Part shown: positions 26,472 through 34,917 of the stretch, in pieces
Position numbering within the stretch: position 1 is the stretch's first letter
How the letters are laid out: each line of letters begins with the position of its first letter
Assembly (NCBI RefSeq): GCF_012844365.1
Contig: NZ_CP051626.1
Coordinates: forward strand, 3,224,001 to 3,288,000
Direction of reading: 5' to 3'
DNA from: Brevibacterium sp. 'Marine'
GTDB taxonomy: Bacteria; Actinomycetota; Actinomycetes; Actinomycetales; Brevibacteriaceae
DNA: 64,000 nucleotides
Program-made: the position numbers and the translations under genes
Notes under the pieces: model-generated
Seen by the model: the letters and a program-made list of their open reading frames with translations, nothing else
What the model was told of the DNA's origin: nothing
Database searches by the model: none

Positions 26472-27740
26472 TCACTCGCGGTGCTTCAAGCGGCGTTCTG
26501 CGGACCGGTTGCTGATCACTTTTTCGCTCGATCGGATGAAGCGAGCGGTCTGCGCTCCCGCCGCGGTGTCGCCCAGATAGAACTGAGCCAGTTCGGCGAC
26601 CGAGCCGGTTCGAGAGACGGCTTCGTCGATGAGGCCGACGACACCTTCCCGACTCGCCGGATCCACGGCCGGACAACGGTCGAGCAGACCTCCCTCGAGC
26701 ACTTCTGCTTCCGGCTGCTGGGGCTTGACCATCACCAGCGGTTTGCCGGACGCGAGCCAGTCGAAGGCCACCGATGTCATCTCGACCACGGCCAGGTCGG
26801 CCTCATCCAGCTGCCACGACACGTCCGGACTCTCATCGAGGAATCCTCGTGGATCGGCTTCGACGATCTCCGCAACGTTCTCCACTGCCTTTTCGAACTC
26901 GTGGCGCATCACCCCCGTCCGCGGATGGGGTCGGAAGATCACACGGTACCCGGCGTCGAGCAGTGAGGTGACGATCTCCTCCCCGTTGTAGGCGATGGTT
27001 CCATATGCCATCGACGGAGAGTCGCCTTCCCACGTCGGGGCATAGAAGACCGCCTTGCCGTCGGTGTTTTCGGCCTTGAACTCTTCCCATTCGGGCGGAA
27101 CCGATCGCGGACGATCCAGTTGGGGCCGCCCTACGTCGAACATGCGATCATCGCTCATGCCGTACAGAGTCTGCTCGATCCGCTCTCGTGCCGCCTGCCC
27201 GGCCGTGAATACGTAGTCGTAGCCCTTGAGCTGATTGGAGATCATCGAGATCTTCTCGCTCTCGCCATGGCTGAGGTGCACATGAGCTGGTTCGGGATAG
27301 CGCAGGGCCTGAAAGTTGCTTGTGCCCTGATTGACATAGAACACGGCCCGCAGACTCGGTGACTGCATGAATTCGTCGAGTCCTTTCGTCAGGCGTGAGA
27401 AGCGGACGGGAAATGGGGTGACGCCCTTGAGGTGTCTGGCGACGAGCGAATTCCGAACGATGATGCCGAAGGGACGATCCCCGTAGCCGAGGTCTTTCAG
27501 TCGGGACTCGAGCTGTTCGAACGGCCACATCCACTGTTCGAGTTGGTAGACCGAGCTGAGGTCCCCGGCGAAGTACGCGGCCACAACGAACGCGTCGTCA
27601 TCCTGCGGGTTGAAGTCCTCGGGCAACCGAGACTCACGAACGCGTTCACGCAGTCTCCGCGCGGCGAGCTTGGCTACTGACTGCGCAAAAGAGGCACCAC
27701 GGACTGCGGTATGCGGCAGATCTGCCGGTAGGAAGGTCAT
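26472..27740 (-). CDS. CDP-glycerol glycerophosphotransferase family protein
   Basis: A 422-residue paralogue of the protein at 15827-17119: both share F-x-G-D-x-S-S-x-YQLEQW, an HGES-x-K-x-SM-x-SNQ segment (catalytic-type His) and VGRPQLD. At the C-terminus the usual ITD-x-SS motif is changed to VVEMTSVAFDWLASGKPLV, so activity toward CDP-glycerol is less certain. It probably takes part in wall-polymer assembly. The ATG has no obvious ribosome site; a weak -10 (CACAAT) lies seven nt upstream. tagD starts about 100 nt downstream, after a likely weak hairpin. Confidence 0.82.
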   Translation of the reverse strand: MTFLPADLPHTAVRGASFAQSVAKLAARRLRERVRESRLPEDFNPQDDDAFVVAAYFAGDLSSVYQLEQWMWPFEQLESRLKDLGYGDRPFGIIVRNSLVARHLKGVTPFPVRFSRLTKGLDEFMQSPSLRAVFYVNQGTSNFQALRYPEPAHVHLSHGESEKISMISNQLKGYDYVFTAGQAARERIEQTLYGMSDDRMFDVGRPQLDRPRSVPPEWEEFKAENTDGKAVFYAPTWEGDSPSMAYGTIAYNGEEIVTSLLDAGYRVIFRPHPRTGVMRHEFEKAVENVAEIVEADPRGFLDESPDVSWQLDEADLAVVEMTSVAFDWLASGKPLVMVKPQQPEAEVLEGGLLDRCPAVDPASREGVVGLIDEAVSRTGSVAELAQFYLGDTAAGAQTARFIRSSEKVISNRSAERRLKHRE

Positions 27741-27908
27741 GCCAACTATTGTGCATACCTACATGTGCTCCTCCTGAAATCCGCCTGCACCCCGGCTTGA
27801 TTGCGGTCAGCCGCACGATCAGCCCAGACCGTGCGGCTTGTCTGCACCGGGCGTATAGAGCAGAGCCCTGTCTCACAGTCGCAACCCGACGAGGCCTCAG
27901 AGTGAGAG

Positions 27909-28214
27909 CTACGCCCCGAAGTCGTCATCCGGAGCGAGAGGCTCAACCTCGTCGAGGTCGGGTTCGCTGCTGAAGGAGGCCCGAGGCGGATCCGGCAGCA
28001 TGTCGATGAGTTCGTTGACGGCTTGCGCAATGATGTCGTGCTGATGGCCGGAGAGTCCGAAGACTCCGTGTAGATAGGCATCGATTTCCAACTCGCTCAG
28101 TTCACTGCCCAAGCTGACGCTGTGCAGCCAGACTCCGTCGAGGGACAGCTTCCAGTAGTCGATCACCTCGGCCAGCTTCGCCCCTCTAGACTGAATGCCC
28201 CTGTCCATACTCAC
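27909..28214 (-). CDS. Conserved-looking hypothetical protein
   Basis: A 101-residue acidic protein without signal peptide or membrane segment. The first half is alpha-helical (AKLAEVIDYWKLSLDGVWL) and the middle has AVNELIDMLPDPPR; the last 20 residues are Asp/Glu/Pro-rich. I do not recognise a named domain. The start may be GTG 28214 or ATG 28208. It stands alone, with 168 nt of apparently empty sequence upstream of the glycerophosphotransferase gene. Confidence 0.6.
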   Translation of the reverse strand: MSMDRGIQSRGAKLAEVIDYWKLSLDGVWLHSVSLGSELSELEIDAYLHGVFGLSGHQHDIIAQAVNELIDMLPDPPRASFSSEPDLDEVEPLAPDDDFGA

Positions 28215-28343
28215 GTATTCGCAGCCCTCGACAAATCGGATGGAGTCCGCCCGCTGTGCGCTGCCACTGGGCCCTGTGATTCGTTCGTCTCGCCGGTGTT
28301 GGCGGCGGCGGCTTCATAGGCGGCCATCACGCCGGAGACAGAT

Positions 28344-28390
28344 CGCCCCTCACTCCGGCGAAGACCGTGCCTTCACCAGAGTGAGGGGCG
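28344..28390. terminator. Long inverted repeat just past the DUF2267 gene, probable terminator-like hairpin
   Basis: Perfect 12-nt arms (CGCCCCTCACTC and complement) flank a 23-nt loop, ending 10 nt from the DUF2267 stop. On the minus strand no T-run follows. The perfect arms make chance unlikely. Confidence 0.5.
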
Positions 28391-28399
28391 AAGCAGAGA

Positions 28400-28783
28400 T
28401 CAGGCTTCGAACAGCGGTGCGAAGCCCGCGGGCAGCTGTGAGCGGAGATCGTCGACCTCGCCCTCTGAGACCGCGGCGTCAAGCGTCGAGAGCACCGCAC
28501 GCGCATAGACACGGGCGGTTTCAGGATCGACCCCCTCGCCCAGCTGGTCAGCCAGACGCCGGAGGAAATCATCGACGTCGTCGGTCAGCGGGGCTTCCGA
28601 ACCGTGCCGTTGGAGCGGCTCCTGCAGTTCGGCAGGAAGCTGGGCGGCCAGATCGGCCGCCTCTCCGCCTTTGAGCTGTTTCCCGAGGTTATCCAATACC
28701 GTCCGAGTTACGACGGCAGCACTTTCCGGATCGCTGGGTCCGCCGATCTCGGTGACGTGGTTGAGGAACTCATCACTGCGCAT
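28400..28783 (-). CDS. DUF2267 family protein
   Basis: A 127-residue soluble protein made of two repeats of the DUF2267 helical motif: AAVVTRTVLDNLGKQLKGGEAADLAAQLP near the N-terminus and ARVYARAVLSTLDAAVSEGEVDDLRSQLP near the C-terminus. The family's biochemical function is unknown; members are often near stress genes. The ATG at 28783 has AAGG nine nt upstream; a TTG two codons earlier is a less likely alternative. It lies 60 nt after the DUF2795 gene on the same strand. Confidence 0.85.
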   Translation of the reverse strand: MRSDEFLNHVTEIGGPSDPESAAVVTRTVLDNLGKQLKGGEAADLAAQLPAELQEPLQRHGSEAPLTDDVDDFLRRLADQLGEGVDPETARVYARAVLSTLDAAVSEGEVDDLRSQLPAGFAPLFEA

Positions 28784-28843
28784 ATTCAAACACCTTCTTC
28801 CGATTCGCTGTCTTCTGTTACTTCGTCAGTGCGCTGGCCGATC

Positions 28844-29068
28844 TCATCGGTGCACACCTCCGGGTGCGTCGCCTTCGGGCTCCTGCGGCACTGCCTCGAC
28901 GACATCGTCCTTGTTCTCGAACTGCCGATCCGGCAGAACCCGCAGAGCCTGAAGCGTCTTCGCCGTCGCCGAGCGTTCGGTTGCATAGTCGATGAGCTCG
29001 GTCTTCGAAGCGGGGAATTCCATCCCCTGCAGGGCCTTCTCTGCACGAAGTTCGTCACGTGTGGTCAT
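28844..29068 (-). CDS. Small DUF2795 family protein
   Basis: A 74-residue protein with the DUF2795 pattern: LQGMEFPASKTELIDYATE followed by a helix ending in LRVLPDRQFENKDDVVEAV. These proteins are small and of unknown role. ATG 29068 has GGAG eight nt upstream. An alternative upstream ATG would add 17 residues unrelated to the domain. Confidence 0.85.
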   Translation of the reverse strand: MTTRDELRAEKALQGMEFPASKTELIDYATERSATAKTLQALRVLPDRQFENKDDVVEAVPQEPEGDAPGGVHR

Positions 29069-29081
29069 CGGTGTTTCTCCT

Positions 29082-29261
29082 TCATCTGTGATTCGTATCT
29101 GAGGTGAGGATGACTTCATCGCGTTTGTCGCCCATGATCTCGCCGAGGACTCTTTCCGCGTCCCCGGCCGAGTAGAGGTTGGCTGTATCGATGCAGTTCA
29201 CTCCACGGCCCAGGGCCTCGCCGTATCGTCGGGTGAGCACGTGTGCGGACTGTGCCCTCAC
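29082..29261 (-). pseudogene. Remnant of an aldo/keto reductase gene
   Basis: The minus strand encodes about 59 codons ending in TGA at 29082. They match the N-terminal catalytic region of aldo/keto reductases: LGRGVNCIDTANLYSAGDAERVLGE, with the D-x-A-x-x-Y arrangement of the active-site Asp and Tyr, then KRDEVILTS. The rest of the barrel (about 250 residues) is missing, and the sequence before GTG 29261 does not extend it. It is thus a truncated remnant lying between the DUF2795 and symporter genes. Confidence 0.75.
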
Positions 29262-29314
29262 GCTTCCAGAATGACGGAGCCTTCGCTACCCCTCCCGTGA
29301 TTCGAGTGAAAGGG

Positions 29315-30568
29315 CTACAATCCTCGGCTGCCCTCGCTGATCCGCCTCTCGCTCTTGTCGATGAGGTGGACTCCGACGAGGTCGCCGGTGATATTGATCA
29401 TCGTCGCCCCCATTCCGAGCAGAACGTCGACACCGGCGACCAGAGCGACTGTCTCGAGCGGGAGACCGGCTTGCTGCAGCAGGATCGTCAATCCGATGAG
29501 CCCGGCGCCGGGGACTCCTGCGGTGCCGATCGAGACGAACGTGGCCGTGAGGACGATCGCGCCGAGTTCGAGCACGGACATGTCATGGCCGACGATATTG
29601 GCAGCCAGCACCACCGACGCCCCCAGACGGATGACCGCCCCGTCCATGTTGATGGTTGCACCCAATGGGATGACGAAGCCTGCGACCTCTTGGCGGATAT
29701 TTGCTTTCCTCGTCGCCTCCAGCGACACAGGGATCGTCCCTGAGCTGCTCTGAGTCGTGAACGCCGTGGCCATCGGCGCACCGGCGACGCGGAAGAATCC
29801 GCCGACCGGAATCCGATTGAGCAGCAGCAGAGGAATATAGACGAGGAGGATCTGCGCTGCCAGACCGGCATAGACGACGCCGGTCAGTTTGCCCAGGGCC
29901 GCCAGGGCATCGATTCCTTGGCTGCCGATATCGCTCGCCACCAGAGCTGCGATGCCGAACGGCGCAAATTGGAGTATCCCTCGAAGGATGCGGAACGTCA
30001 TCTCCTTGGCCGCAAGTACGAGGTCGTACACGAGCTTCCCGAAGCCGGAGATCGTCGAATCGGACGAGCGGCGCATACCTGCCATCGTGAGGCCGACGAC
30101 CATGGCCACGAAGATCAGAGCGAGGATGTTGCCGTCGACCAGAGCCTTGAAGATGTTCTCGGGGAATATGCCGACGAGCTGGTCGACGAATGAGGGGGCC
30201 TCGGGTGTCTCTGCGCCCTTCTCAGGGCGCTGGAGACCGGTCCCCGGTTTGACCAGAAGGGCCAGGGACAGACTGATGACGACGGCGGCGATCGTCGTGA
30301 GGATGTAGAAGGCGAAGGTCTTGAAGGCGACCCTGACGAGGTTTCCGGGGCGCGTGCTGTTGACCGCGTCGATCAGCGTCACCATGATGATCGGGATGAC
30401 GATCAGCTGGAGGAGGTTGAGCAGGATGTCACCGATCGGTGACAGCACCTGCGCCTTCTCTCCGAAGACGAAGGCAACGATGAGTCCGAGGACGAACCCG
30501 GCCGTCATCTTCAAGAAGAGTGCTGTATCCCGGTAGCGGCGCCAAAGGCGGAGGAATATTCGTGGCAT
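29315..30568 (-). CDS. Dicarboxylate/amino-acid:cation symporter (DAACS/GltP-DctA family)
   Basis: A 417-residue secondary transporter for glutamate/aspartate or C4-dicarboxylates. Family landmarks are visible: TTQSSSGTIPV (re-entrant loop HP1), INMDGA (TM7 NMDGT motif with Ala in place of the Thr), GTAGVPGAG (HP2), and GMGATMINITGDLVG (TM8). About eight hydrophobic segments. Start ATG has GGAG nine nt upstream. The Thr to Ala change at the NMDG position may affect cation coupling. It is transcribed divergently from corA. Confidence 0.93.
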   Translation of the reverse strand: MPRIFLRLWRRYRDTALFLKMTAGFVLGLIVAFVFGEKAQVLSPIGDILLNLLQLIVIPIIMVTLIDAVNSTRPGNLVRVAFKTFAFYILTTIAAVVISLSLALLVKPGTGLQRPEKGAETPEAPSFVDQLVGIFPENIFKALVDGNILALIFVAMVVGLTMAGMRRSSDSTISGFGKLVYDLVLAAKEMTFRILRGILQFAPFGIAALVASDIGSQGIDALAALGKLTGVVYAGLAAQILLVYIPLLLLNRIPVGGFFRVAGAPMATAFTTQSSSGTIPVSLEATRKANIRQEVAGFVIPLGATINMDGAVIRLGASVVLAANIVGHDMSVLELGAIVLTATFVSIGTAGVPGAGLIGLTILLQQAGLPLETVALVAGVDVLLGMGATMINITGDLVGVHLIDKSERRISEGSRGL

Positions 30569-30800
30569 GGTCTACGGCTCCGTGCTCTCATGCTCCTCGT
30601 GATGGGCTTCGGTCCGCGACGATGCCGACCGGTTGCCACTCTAACCCCATCTGCGCACGGGCGCAGTCAGAGATTTGGCGCAGGCACCGCACCCGGTCTG
30701 AGAATTCGACGATAAAGTATTTCGCCTCCCACTTGCTGCGTCCTGAGGCCGACATAGGTGTGCAGTACCGTTGAGGAGCTGTCAGAGGAAAGGGAGCACA

Positions 30801-31931
30801 ATGGCAAGAGTCCGCAGAGACAAGCCCGAACGACCGTCACTGCGCAAGCGACCGGCGGTGGGGTCAGCAGCGAAGTCCGCCGAGGCACCGGCGCTGTTCA
30901 GCCGCCGCATCATCGACAGCGAACCGCGGGAGATGAACGTCGTCCGGTCCTTCGCCGACGCGCTGTCTGCACATGACCCGGACGGCTCCGGCTCGTCCGT
31001 TCCCGGTTCGATCACGCAGATCGTCATCCCCAGACCCGCTCCCGGACTGTTCGCGGAGGTCGCCTCGGCGTGGGACCTGCATCCGGTTCTCGTCGATGAC
31101 CTTTTCCACGCGAACCAGCGGGCCAAGGTCGAACGCTACGGTGATGTGCTCTTCGTCGTCCTCAAATCGGCGGTCTACATCGACGCGAAGGAGGAAGTCG
31201 AATTCAACGAATTCCACCTGCTGATGAAGGACGACGCGCTCATCATCATCTGCCAGGGAGACCGGTTCATCGACGGCACTCCGATTCCGCCGGACACAGA
31301 TGGAATCCAGGAGTACTTCACGAACGAGAAACGCAGCTGGACGAAAGACCGCGAGCTGCTCGCCCTCGGCCCCGAGGCTCTCATCTACCGCCTCCTCGAT
31401 ACCGCCGTCGATGGGTACTTCCCCGTCCTCGACGGACTGCAGGATGACAAGGACGGAATCGAACGTCAGGTGTTCAGCGGGGACACCGCCGCAGCCGCGC
31501 GCATCTACCTCCTCAGCCAAGAGGTCATCGATGTCCTCCACAATTCGACCCACCTCAATCGCCTGACGCAGGCACTGGGCAATGGTGCAGCCAAGTACGC
31601 GATCCCCGATGAGCTGCGCGCCTATCTCGATGACGTCACCGACCACCTCACCCGGGTTCTCGCCGAGGCGGGCGAGCTGCGAGAGTCCCTGTCGCAGATC
31701 CTCAACGTCAACTCCACCCTCGTCGCCCAGCGGCAGAACGAGGACATGAAGAAGATCTCCGGGTGGGCGGCGATCCTCTTCGCGCCCACCCTCGTCGGAG
31801 CGATCTACGGTATGAACTTCGACGATATGCCCGAACTCCATTGGGCCTTCGGCTACCCGATGGCGCTGGGGCTCATGCTCGGGCTGGGCGTCGTGCTCTA
31901 TGTGGTATTCCGCGTCAAGAAGTGGATGTGA
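30801..31931 (+). CDS. corA: Magnesium/cobalt transport protein CorA
   Basis: A 376-residue pentameric channel-forming protein for Mg2+ (and Co2+) uptake. The large cytoplasmic N-terminal domain is followed by two C-terminal membrane helices; the GMN selectivity motif is in IYGMNFDDMPE, and the chain ends in a basic tail (RVKKWM). The ATG at 30801 has GGGAG four nt upstream, whereas a TTG ten codons earlier is less plausible. Its 3' end overlaps the convergent glycosyltransferase gene by 17 bp. Confidence 0.96.
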   Translation: MARVRRDKPERPSLRKRPAVGSAAKSAEAPALFSRRIIDSEPREMNVVRSFADALSAHDPDGSGSSVPGSITQIVIPRPAPGLFAEVASAWDLHPVLVDDLFHANQRAKVERYGDVLFVVLKSAVYIDAKEEVEFNEFHLLMKDDALIIICQGDRFIDGTPIPPDTDGIQEYFTNEKRSWTKDRELLALGPEALIYRLLDTAVDGYFPVLDGLQDDKDGIERQVFSGDTAAAARIYLLSQEVIDVLHNSTHLNRLTQALGNGAAKYAIPDELRAYLDDVTDHLTRVLAEAGELRESLSQILNVNSTLVAQRQNEDMKKISGWAAILFAPTLVGAIYGMNFDDMPELHWAFGYPMALGLMLGLGVVLYVVFRVKKWM

Positions 31932-33804
31932 GTTCGGGCGTGTTCACGGCCGAGTCTGCCTCGACGTCGAGCACGTGGCCGCTGAGATTGCCGTGCTTGG
32001 TCGTGTACAGCCGAATCCGCTGAGTGCGGTTGCCGATGGCGTCATCCCGGCTGGAGATCCGTGCCCGACCGAAGCCGCGACCGGCGGCGACGTCGACGAA
32101 GAGATCCAGATAGCCGGTGACTCCATCGCCCCATGCTTCCGGCGGGATCGTGGCCGAGGCAGTGCGCTCACCCCAGCTCGCTCGCACTCTCCCATAGTGA
32201 CTTCCCACTCGAGACGTCCATGAAACGTACACATCGACCGGTTCGATGGTTCTCATCCCTGACAGTGCCACGGACAGGTCGATGCCGTCGCCGGTCACCC
32301 GGGCGTCCAGCAGTTCCGCTTTCAGCTCGGAGAATTCGCGTATGGGAGTGAAACGCTGTCTGCTCAGCACCTGCCCCCATCTGTCGACGATCGCGGGCGC
32401 AGCGAAGTCGGCCGCACGATCGATCGCGTTCCGTCGCATCGCCTTCACCTCGGCTTCCGGCATGGTCAGGAATGTCGCAATGGTGTCCGACAGCGCCGCA
32501 ACATCGCCGGGCGGAACAAGGAATCCGTTGACGCCATGGTCGATGATGTCGGCCGGCCCGTATTCCACCGCGTAGCAGATGGGGATGCATCCGGCCGACA
32601 TGCTTTCGAGCACGACCAGCCCTTGGCCTTCGTAGCGGCTGGTGAGCACGCTGAATGAACTCGTGTGGAACGCCGATTTTGCGCCGGAGACGTGACCGTG
32701 GAGGCGGACACGCTCGGCAAGGTCGCGGTCAGCGATGAGGTCGGTCAGCATTGCCCGGTCCTCACCGTCGCCATAGACGTCCAGAGTCACCGCGGACTCG
32801 GCATCCGAGATCCTTGCGATCGCCTCGATGGCGCCTTCGACCCTCTTCTGGGGCACGAGTCGAGCGATCATCGCGCCTGTGCCGCGAGGCCGGGATGCTG
32901 CCGGGTCGCCGTTGAGCTGGTGTGTGAGGTTCGATACCGTGCTGATCTTGCCGGCCGACAGCTCCAGCTCGTTCATATCGTGCCTCTGAACGTCGGTGAG
33001 AGTCGTGACCAGGTCGAAGGCATCGAGGTTCCGGAGGAAGCCGAACTTCTCTGCCGAGAGCTCACCGTCACCGTCGACGTGCGGCGAATTGAGATGGTGA
33101 TTATGCACGACTTGGCAGAGAATGATGTTCTCGCGGCGATATCCGTGGATGAAATTTCCGACGAATGCTGAGTCACAGATGAGGTATGACGGTTTCGTCC
33201 CGATCACCACGTCGAGCCAGGCCTGGTAGAACTCCCGGGCTGTCGCCCACTGCGCAATGATCGTCTGCTCACGATCGAACAGAGTGATCAGGCGTCCGCC
33301 GCGGCGACCTCGCTTCTTCACGTCCTGACGGTCGACGACGAGCAGGTGCCCACGATCATGGTAGCGATCGACTTGGAGCAGCCGACCGTCAGCATCGTTC
33401 CTCTGCTCAGACCATTCCCGCCCGGTCCGCTTCAGCACATCGTCGGCGGCCGCAGGGTCGAGGTCGAGCGTGCCGACCATGCGCCGCAGCTTTCGATCGG
33501 ACCACGCGGTGAGCTCCTGCCACAGGTTGCGCACCTTCACACGACGGTCGATGCGGCCGGCCGCGCGGAGTTCCCGTTGTCGGTCGCGCCCTTTGAGTTC
33601 GGGGCTCAGGGTGAGGATCTCGACGGTCCTGTTGTCGAGGCGGGCGAAGGCCGAGCTGCGTTCGAGGGACACCGTGGTCATACCGCCGAAGTCGTCGGTG
33701 ATGCCCCAGGTCAGGGTGTAATAACGCCCCTCGGGAAGAATGCCGCGGTGGGGAAAGCGGTGGGGATGAGAGTGCGCGGACTTCGCTGCGGGAATGACGT
33801 TCAC
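31915..33804 (-). CDS. Family 4 glycosyltransferase, paralogue of the 17174-19078 enzyme
   Basis: A 629-residue GT-B glycosyltransferase with the same architecture as its paralogue: TWGITDDFGGMTTVSLERS at the N-terminus, DVYGDGEDRAMLTDLI, and the donor motif SRYEGQGLVVLESMSAGCIPICYAVEYGP. A beta-rich C-terminal domain of about 120 residues follows. It probably glycosylates a wall polymer although it stands apart from the wall region. The start GTG 33804 has no ribosome site; TATATT ends seven nt before it, so the mRNA is predicted to be leaderless. Confidence 0.84.
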   Translation of the reverse strand: MNVIPAAKSAHSHPHRFPHRGILPEGRYYTLTWGITDDFGGMTTVSLERSSAFARLDNRTVEILTLSPELKGRDRQRELRAAGRIDRRVKVRNLWQELTAWSDRKLRRMVGTLDLDPAAADDVLKRTGREWSEQRNDADGRLLQVDRYHDRGHLLVVDRQDVKKRGRRGGRLITLFDREQTIIAQWATAREFYQAWLDVVIGTKPSYLICDSAFVGNFIHGYRRENIILCQVVHNHHLNSPHVDGDGELSAEKFGFLRNLDAFDLVTTLTDVQRHDMNELELSAGKISTVSNLTHQLNGDPAASRPRGTGAMIARLVPQKRVEGAIEAIARISDAESAVTLDVYGDGEDRAMLTDLIADRDLAERVRLHGHVSGAKSAFHTSSFSVLTSRYEGQGLVVLESMSAGCIPICYAVEYGPADIIDHGVNGFLVPPGDVAALSDTIATFLTMPEAEVKAMRRNAIDRAADFAAPAIVDRWGQVLSRQRFTPIREFSELKAELLDARVTGDGIDLSVALSGMRTIEPVDVYVSWTSRVGSHYGRVRASWGERTASATIPPEAWGDGVTGYLDLFVDVAAGRGFGRARISSRDDAIGNRTQRIRLYTTKHGNLSGHVLDVEADSAVNTPELTSTS

Positions 33805-33810
33805 TACAGA

Positions 33811-33816
33811 AATATA
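33811..33816 (-). promoter_or_regulatory. -10 box of a leaderless transcript
   Basis: TATATT on the minus strand with six nt before GTG 33804. A TTGCCG 15 nt further upstream is a possible -35 with a short spacer. Confidence 0.6.
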
Positions 33817-33952
33817 GGCCGGAAACGCCAGCGGCAATCGCCGACACGCCACTGCGGCGCGGGCCTCCATTTCCCACCCGTTCGTCCACTCTGCCGATGA
33901 CGTTCACGGCGGCTTCGCTCCTCGATCACCTGCGCTTCGTAGCGTCGCGGAC

Positions 33953-34828
33953 GTGAAAACACACACAGCGAAAACCACACGCACCCGTCCGTTCACGATT
34001 CTCGCCGCTGCGGTTCTCGCAGCCTCGGCCACCGTCGGCGTCGGCCTCGCCCCGGCGGCGGCCACCGGGCTCGGCTCCGCCGGTGACGCTCCGGGACTCG
34101 GCTCCGCAGGCGATTTCACCGCCCCTGACAAGGTCGCCGACCTCGACTTCCCGACCACGATCTCTCACCGAGGCGGCGCCGACGTCTACCCGGAAGAATC
34201 CATGGAAGGATTCACCGCCTCGGCGAAGGACGGATTCCTCCCCGAGATGGACATCCAGTTCCTCGCAGACGGCACCCCCGTCCTCATCCACGACGACACC
34301 GCCGACCGCACCCTCAACGGTGTGACCGGCCCCATCCGGGACCTCAGCCGTGAGGAATGGGACTCGGCCACCATCAAGCATCCGACCGGCGGAGAAGAAG
34401 CCGCCACCGTCACCCTCGACGAGCTCCTCGACGAAATGGGCGGCGAGGTCGTCATGGTGCCCGAGATCAAGCCCGGAGCCACCCCCGACGAGGTCGACCG
34501 CGTCCTCGACGAATTCGACGAACGCGGACTCAAGGACTCCCTCGTCGTCCAGTCCTTCGACTTCGACGCGGCGAAGGCGATCGCCGACCGCGGCTACACC
34601 TCGCTCTACCTCATGGGGTCGACCATGCCGAAGGAATCACCGGCCGAGATCAGGGACGCCGGAATCGAATGGGTCGGGCCGAGCAAGAACCTGCCGACGA
34701 ACATGATGCGCGAGCTCGACAAGGCCGGGTTCCACGTCGCTCCCTATACGCTCGAGACCGCGAAGGACGGGCACCGACTTCCCGGATTCATCGACGGCTA
34801 CTTCACCGACGACGCCTGGACGAACTGA
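33953..34828 (+). CDS. Secreted glycerophosphodiester phosphodiesterase
   Basis: A 291-residue GDPD family enzyme hydrolysing glycerophosphodiesters; an extracellular one could recycle teichoic-acid or phospholipid fragments. The first about 38 residues are a signal peptide (basic N-region, FTILAAAVLAASATVGVGL, then AAATG). The catalytic motifs are SHRGGADVYPEES, EMDIQFLADG and PVLIHDDT, and the C-terminal VPEIKPG. An Ala/Gly-rich segment GLGSAGD occurs twice before the domain. GTG start at 33953; TAGCGT ends seven nt upstream and no ribosome site is seen. Confidence 0.9.
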   Translation: MKTHTAKTTRTRPFTILAAAVLAASATVGVGLAPAAATGLGSAGDAPGLGSAGDFTAPDKVADLDFPTTISHRGGADVYPEESMEGFTASAKDGFLPEMDIQFLADGTPVLIHDDTADRTLNGVTGPIRDLSREEWDSATIKHPTGGEEAATVTLDELLDEMGGEVVMVPEIKPGATPDEVDRVLDEFDERGLKDSLVVQSFDFDAAKAIADRGYTSLYLMGSTMPKESPAEIRDAGIEWVGPSKNLPTNMMRELDKAGFHVAPYTLETAKDGHRLPGFIDGYFTDDAWTN

Positions 34829-34917
34829 GTCCCTCGACCAACGGGGAGTCAGCGGCTCCGGGTGAGAGTGAGAAAATCGGCGGCTCCGGTCACTGCGACC
34901 TTCAGTAGACTGCACTG

